Below, in pieces: positions 14,191-16,396 of a stretch of DNA of 16,396 nucleotides (its first letter is position 1; each line of letters opens with the position of its first letter). A model generated the notes under the pieces. That model was not told where the DNA came from and made no database searches. It saw only the letters and a program-made list of their open reading frames with translations. Source of the stretch: UPXZ01 sp047973025 (GTDB lineage: Bacteria > Bacteroidota > Bacteroidia > Bacteroidales > Paludibacteraceae); contig JBKEBE010000042.1 of the NCBI GenBank assembly GCA_047973025.1, positions 1-16,396 of the forward strand, given 5' to 3'. A program made the translations under genes and the position numbers.

Positions 14191-16053
14191 TTATTGAACA
14201 ATCACTTTGGAGACCATATCTTTGTATCCGTTTCCGGTTACTTTAACGACATAGACTCCTTGCGCGAGGTTGAATTCAGTTCTTTCCGATAAAATCCTTT
14301 CGGCTACTTTATTGCCGCTAATGGCGTAAACCTCGATCTGTCCGGTTGTTTTATCATTGGATGCGCTTACTATCAGCTTGTGGTTCTGATTAAAAATATT
14401 CACTCCTTGTCCACGACCCAACACTTCATTAATTGTAGTTTCTCCATCAATCGTAAAAGTTTTCGTCTGCCCAAAAGCACCGCCTAAATACGCTCCATTA
14501 ATAGCCTGAACAGTCCATTCATAATTTCCTGCAGGAAGATTGTAAAGTTCATAGGATTTATTGGTAAATACATTACCCATTCGTCCACCCACTTTACGTT
14601 TTCCGTCAGCGGCAGCCATCGGATTGTACAGGTATTTGCCGGTAGTAACATTCTTTAGTGATAGATTGTATGTGGTACCATATTTTCCGGTTTCACTTGC
14701 CGGAGCTGTCCAGGTAAAGGCAACCATTACTTCTCCATCATTGGTTATCGTGGCGTTTAGTGCGGTTGGAGCTCCCGGCGCAACGGACGCGGTAGCCGAT
14801 TGATTAAAGATATATCCCGCGGCTCGTTTATTAAGGGGCGCGGCACAATAACCATTCAGCAATAAATCCACTTTATTATCCCCATTGAGATCGGCAACCA
14901 AGAGTCCTTGTTCTGAAGCACCCTGAAAACTCAAACTACTTTTGGTAAATGTAAAATTAGCCGGATCGTTGCCTGTATATAATTCTGTAACCTGCGCGGT
15001 ACCGTTCCAGCCTCCACCAAACAAATCTAATTTACCGTCGTTATCCCAATCTACGACAATCGAACCGTTTTGCATACTTCCCTGACGAGCAAATTCTAGT
15101 TCCCAGCCAACCTGAATAGCGTTTCCGCTATTATTTTTGAATATACGGTACATTCTGTCGTTATTCTCTCCCGAATTCAACCACCCATCACCATGCAAAA
15201 GCATATCCGGATATCCGTCGCCGTTAAAGTCTCCCCACTGCGAGTCTCCATTTGCCTTCTTGAAAGGCACTACAGCACCGGAGAATTGGGTTAGATTTCC
15301 AAATCCGTCATTGGCAAATAAATAGGAAAAACGCTGGGTTTGTTCGCCTGTATTCGTGCAATTCAAGTCGGCCGCGTTGATCCAGATATCGGGATAACCG
15401 TCTTTGTTGAAGTCGATAACCGAAACTTCCGGTTCAACAAAGTTGTAAGCAATCGGGTCTCCTACTGTAGTAGTTTCTGTCGTATAACGAGCTGTAGCTT
15501 TTACCGCGTCTGCTACGGGCGTAAAACTACCATTCGTCTGCTGATAATAAATCACACAGTTTCCACCGCCATTACCAAAGAAATAATAATCCAGCAGACC
15601 GTTGAGATCGAAATCGGCAAATCCACAAGAAGTTATCTTATTAGCTACTAAAACCGGATAGGTACCTGTTGGTGCAAGGGTAAAAACGCCTTGTCCATCG
15701 TTGAGCGCTATTCCGGCTTTCACGGCATTGGAGAGTCCCCAACCTGCGAAAATAACGTCCAAATCGCCGTCTCCGTCTATGTCTCCAAACCGGATATTGC
15801 CCCCCCGTCCGGCTGTGATAACCCGACTACCTGTTTGAGCAGTAAAATTACCTGTTCCATCGTTTATCAGAATAGCGCCATTTTCATTATCGCCCGGAGC
15901 ATCACCGCTGACTATCACATCCAAATCGACATCATTATCAATATCCGCCACCGCAAAAATACCTTTCCAAATTTCAAGATTGAAATCGACAAACTGCGCA
16001 TTGAGTGACCATGTTGCCACTGTAATTGCTAAAAAAGTAAAGATTTTTTTCAT
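14191..16053 (-). CDS. Secreted VCBS/FG-GAP seven-bladed propeller protein with T9SS tail
   Basis: 620-residue exported protein. Signal peptide with cleavage near LNA/QFVDF (residue 19). Residues about 25-418 carry seven Asp-rich calcium loops of the DxDxDGxxD type, at 37-45, 91-99, 147-155, 214-222, 275-283, 335-343 and 388-396. The 53-67 residue spacing fits one loop per blade of a seven-bladed FG-GAP propeller. Loops 3 and 7 are less regular (DFDLNGLLD, DLNGDNKVD). A fibronectin-III-like domain follows (about 425-537; PGAPTALNATITND, NYEWTVQAIN), then a T9SS sorting domain (about 550-620; QIEVYAISGNKV, GVYVVKVTG). No catalytic motif is recognised. A carbohydrate- or surface-binding role in the locus is likely but inferred. 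It lies 73 bp downstream of the GH43 gene in the same direction. Confidence 0.92.
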   Translation of the reverse strand: MKKIFTFLAITVATWSLNAQFVDFNLEIWKGIFAVADIDNDVDLDVIVSGDAPGDNENGAILINDGTGNFTAQTGSRVITAGRGGNIRFGDIDGDGDLDVIFAGWGLSNAVKAGIALNDGQGVFTLAPTGTYPVLVANKITSCGFADFDLNGLLDYYFFGNGGGNCVIYYQQTNGSFTPVADAVKATARYTTETTTVGDPIAYNFVEPEVSVIDFNKDGYPDIWINAADLNCTNTGEQTQRFSYLFANDGFGNLTQFSGAVVPFKKANGDSQWGDFNGDGYPDMLLHGDGWLNSGENNDRMYRIFKNNSGNAIQVGWELEFARQGSMQNGSIVVDWDNDGKLDLFGGGWNGTAQVTELYTGNDPANFTFTKSSLSFQGASEQGLLVADLNGDNKVDLLLNGYCAAPLNKRAAGYIFNQSATASVAPGAPTALNATITNDGEVMVAFTWTAPASETGKYGTTYNLSLKNVTTGKYLYNPMAAADGKRKVGGRMGNVFTNKSYELYNLPAGNYEWTVQAINGAYLGGAFGQTKTFTIDGETTINEVLGRGQGVNIFNQNHKLIVSASNDKTTGQIEVYAISGNKVAERILSERTEFNLAQGVYVVKVTGNGYKDMVSKVIVQ

Positions 16054-16086
16054 TTGATTATTTTTATTGTTTTTTGATATTAGCTA

Positions 16087-16115
16087 TTAGTCAGACATTA
16101 ACTGTCTATGACTAA
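16087..16115 (-). other. Hairpin just after the GH43 stop codon
   Basis: TTAGTC-AGACA (16087-16097) pairs with TGTCT-AT-GACTAA (16103-16115): 11 bp with a 2-nt bulge and a 5-nt loop, 12 nt after the GH43 stop on the minus strand. No T-run follows. It may be a weak terminator or an mRNA-stabilising 3' structure between the two genes. Confidence 0.45.
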
Positions 16116-16126
16116 CACCGTTTATT

Positions 16127-16396
16127 TTAATTCGCTTCAAAATATGGTGCTGTTTTTTTCGTACTGCTGGGTACACCGCCTTCTATGTATGGCCATCCGT
16201 CTTTACCCCACAACACTTCATCCATCAATAGTGGACGACGTGTAGCACCTCCGGCGTTAATCAGCCAGGGTTTAGCCACAGAGACGGCATGATAAAGCAT
16301 AAAGGTTCGTCCATTGTCATCCAGTATAATCTCGGCGTTGTGTCCGGGACCAATCCACACTTTACCATCGCCTTGCAGGAATTTCGTCGAATTTGC
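16127..16396 (-). CDS. GH43-like glycoside hydrolase, C-terminal part (cut by window edge)
   Basis: The reading frame enters from the right edge and ends at 16127; 89 residues are visible. Motifs WIGPGHNAEIILDD, FMLYHA, RRPLLMDEVLWG and GWPYIEGGVPS match the last part of the five-bladed GH43 propeller (arabinan endo-1,5-alpha-L-arabinosidase / beta-xylosidase group), where GPGHN is a conserved late motif. The catalytic residues lie outside the window. An internal GTG at 16360 is not a real start, because the frame and the similarity continue upstream of it. The protein ends PYFEAN without a T9SS sorting domain, unlike the five genes downstream. It is probably the upstream partner in the same saccharolytic cluster. 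Subfamily and linkage cannot be given from this fragment. Confidence 0.8.
   Translation of the reverse strand, partial: ANSTKFLQGDGKVWIGPGHNAEIILDDNGRTFMLYHAVSVAKPWLINAGGATRRPLLMDEVLWGKDGWPYIEGGVPSSTKKTAPYFEAN

Noticed and set aside
16127..16360. Small independent 77-residue gene at the right edge
   Set aside because: The frame stays open to the window end, and the upstream residues continue the GH43-like sequence. It is the end of a larger gene.
1..16396. CRISPR array, tRNA or rRNA genes, phage or conjugation genes, toxin-antitoxin pair
   Set aside because: No regularly spaced repeats, cloverleaf-like sequence or recognisable marker proteins were seen on either strand.

Overview
The window looks like a chromosome segment from a Bacteroidota bacterium, most likely of the order Bacteroidales and from a lineage that uses the type IX secretion system (T9SS). 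Three things point there: a Bacteroides-type promoter (TTTG, then TAnnTTTG) in front of rpsF, T9SS C-terminal sorting domains on five consecutive secreted proteins, and an AT-rich sequence with long secreted sulfatases. No species can be named from what is visible.

Layout. 1-318 is the decayed 3' end of an IS1595-family (ISXO2-like) transposase. 507-1753 is the housekeeping operon rpsF-rpsR-rplI on the plus strand, with a clear promoter and a 13-bp-stem terminator. 1819-3840 is uvrB on the minus strand, convergent with the ribosomal operon. 3841-4387 is a gene-poor spacer with a possible decayed ORF and a minus-strand terminator. From 4388 to the right edge everything is on the minus strand. 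In transcription order (right to left) it runs: the C-terminal end of a GH43-like glycosidase (cut by the window edge), a VCBS/FG-GAP beta-propeller protein, a stand-alone GLUG-repeat protein, and three large sulfatases (9815-12412, 7072-9720, 4388-7021).

The minus-strand block reads as a secreted polysaccharide-degradation locus. The three sulfatases are spaced 94 and 50 bp apart, and a terminator follows the last one, so they probably form one operon. Each has the same plan: signal peptide, S1 sulfatase domain, a different C-terminal module, then a T9SS sorting tail. The middle modules are a right-handed beta-helix, a CBM4/9-like sandwich, and a GLUG module. All three carry serine, not cysteine, at the formylglycine position, so they would depend on an anaerobic radical-SAM maturase (anSME) that is not encoded here. 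With the GH43 enzyme, this suggests attack on a sulfated, probably pentose-containing polysaccharide. No SusC/SusD pair, regulator or maturase lies in the window, so the substrate is an inference.

The most striking feature is a block of about 434 bp in the GLUG module. It is about 96% identical between the last sulfatase gene and the stand-alone GLUG gene 8.3 kb away, while the flanking parts of the same modules have clearly diverged. This points to recent gene conversion or module shuffling between neighbouring T9SS cargo genes.
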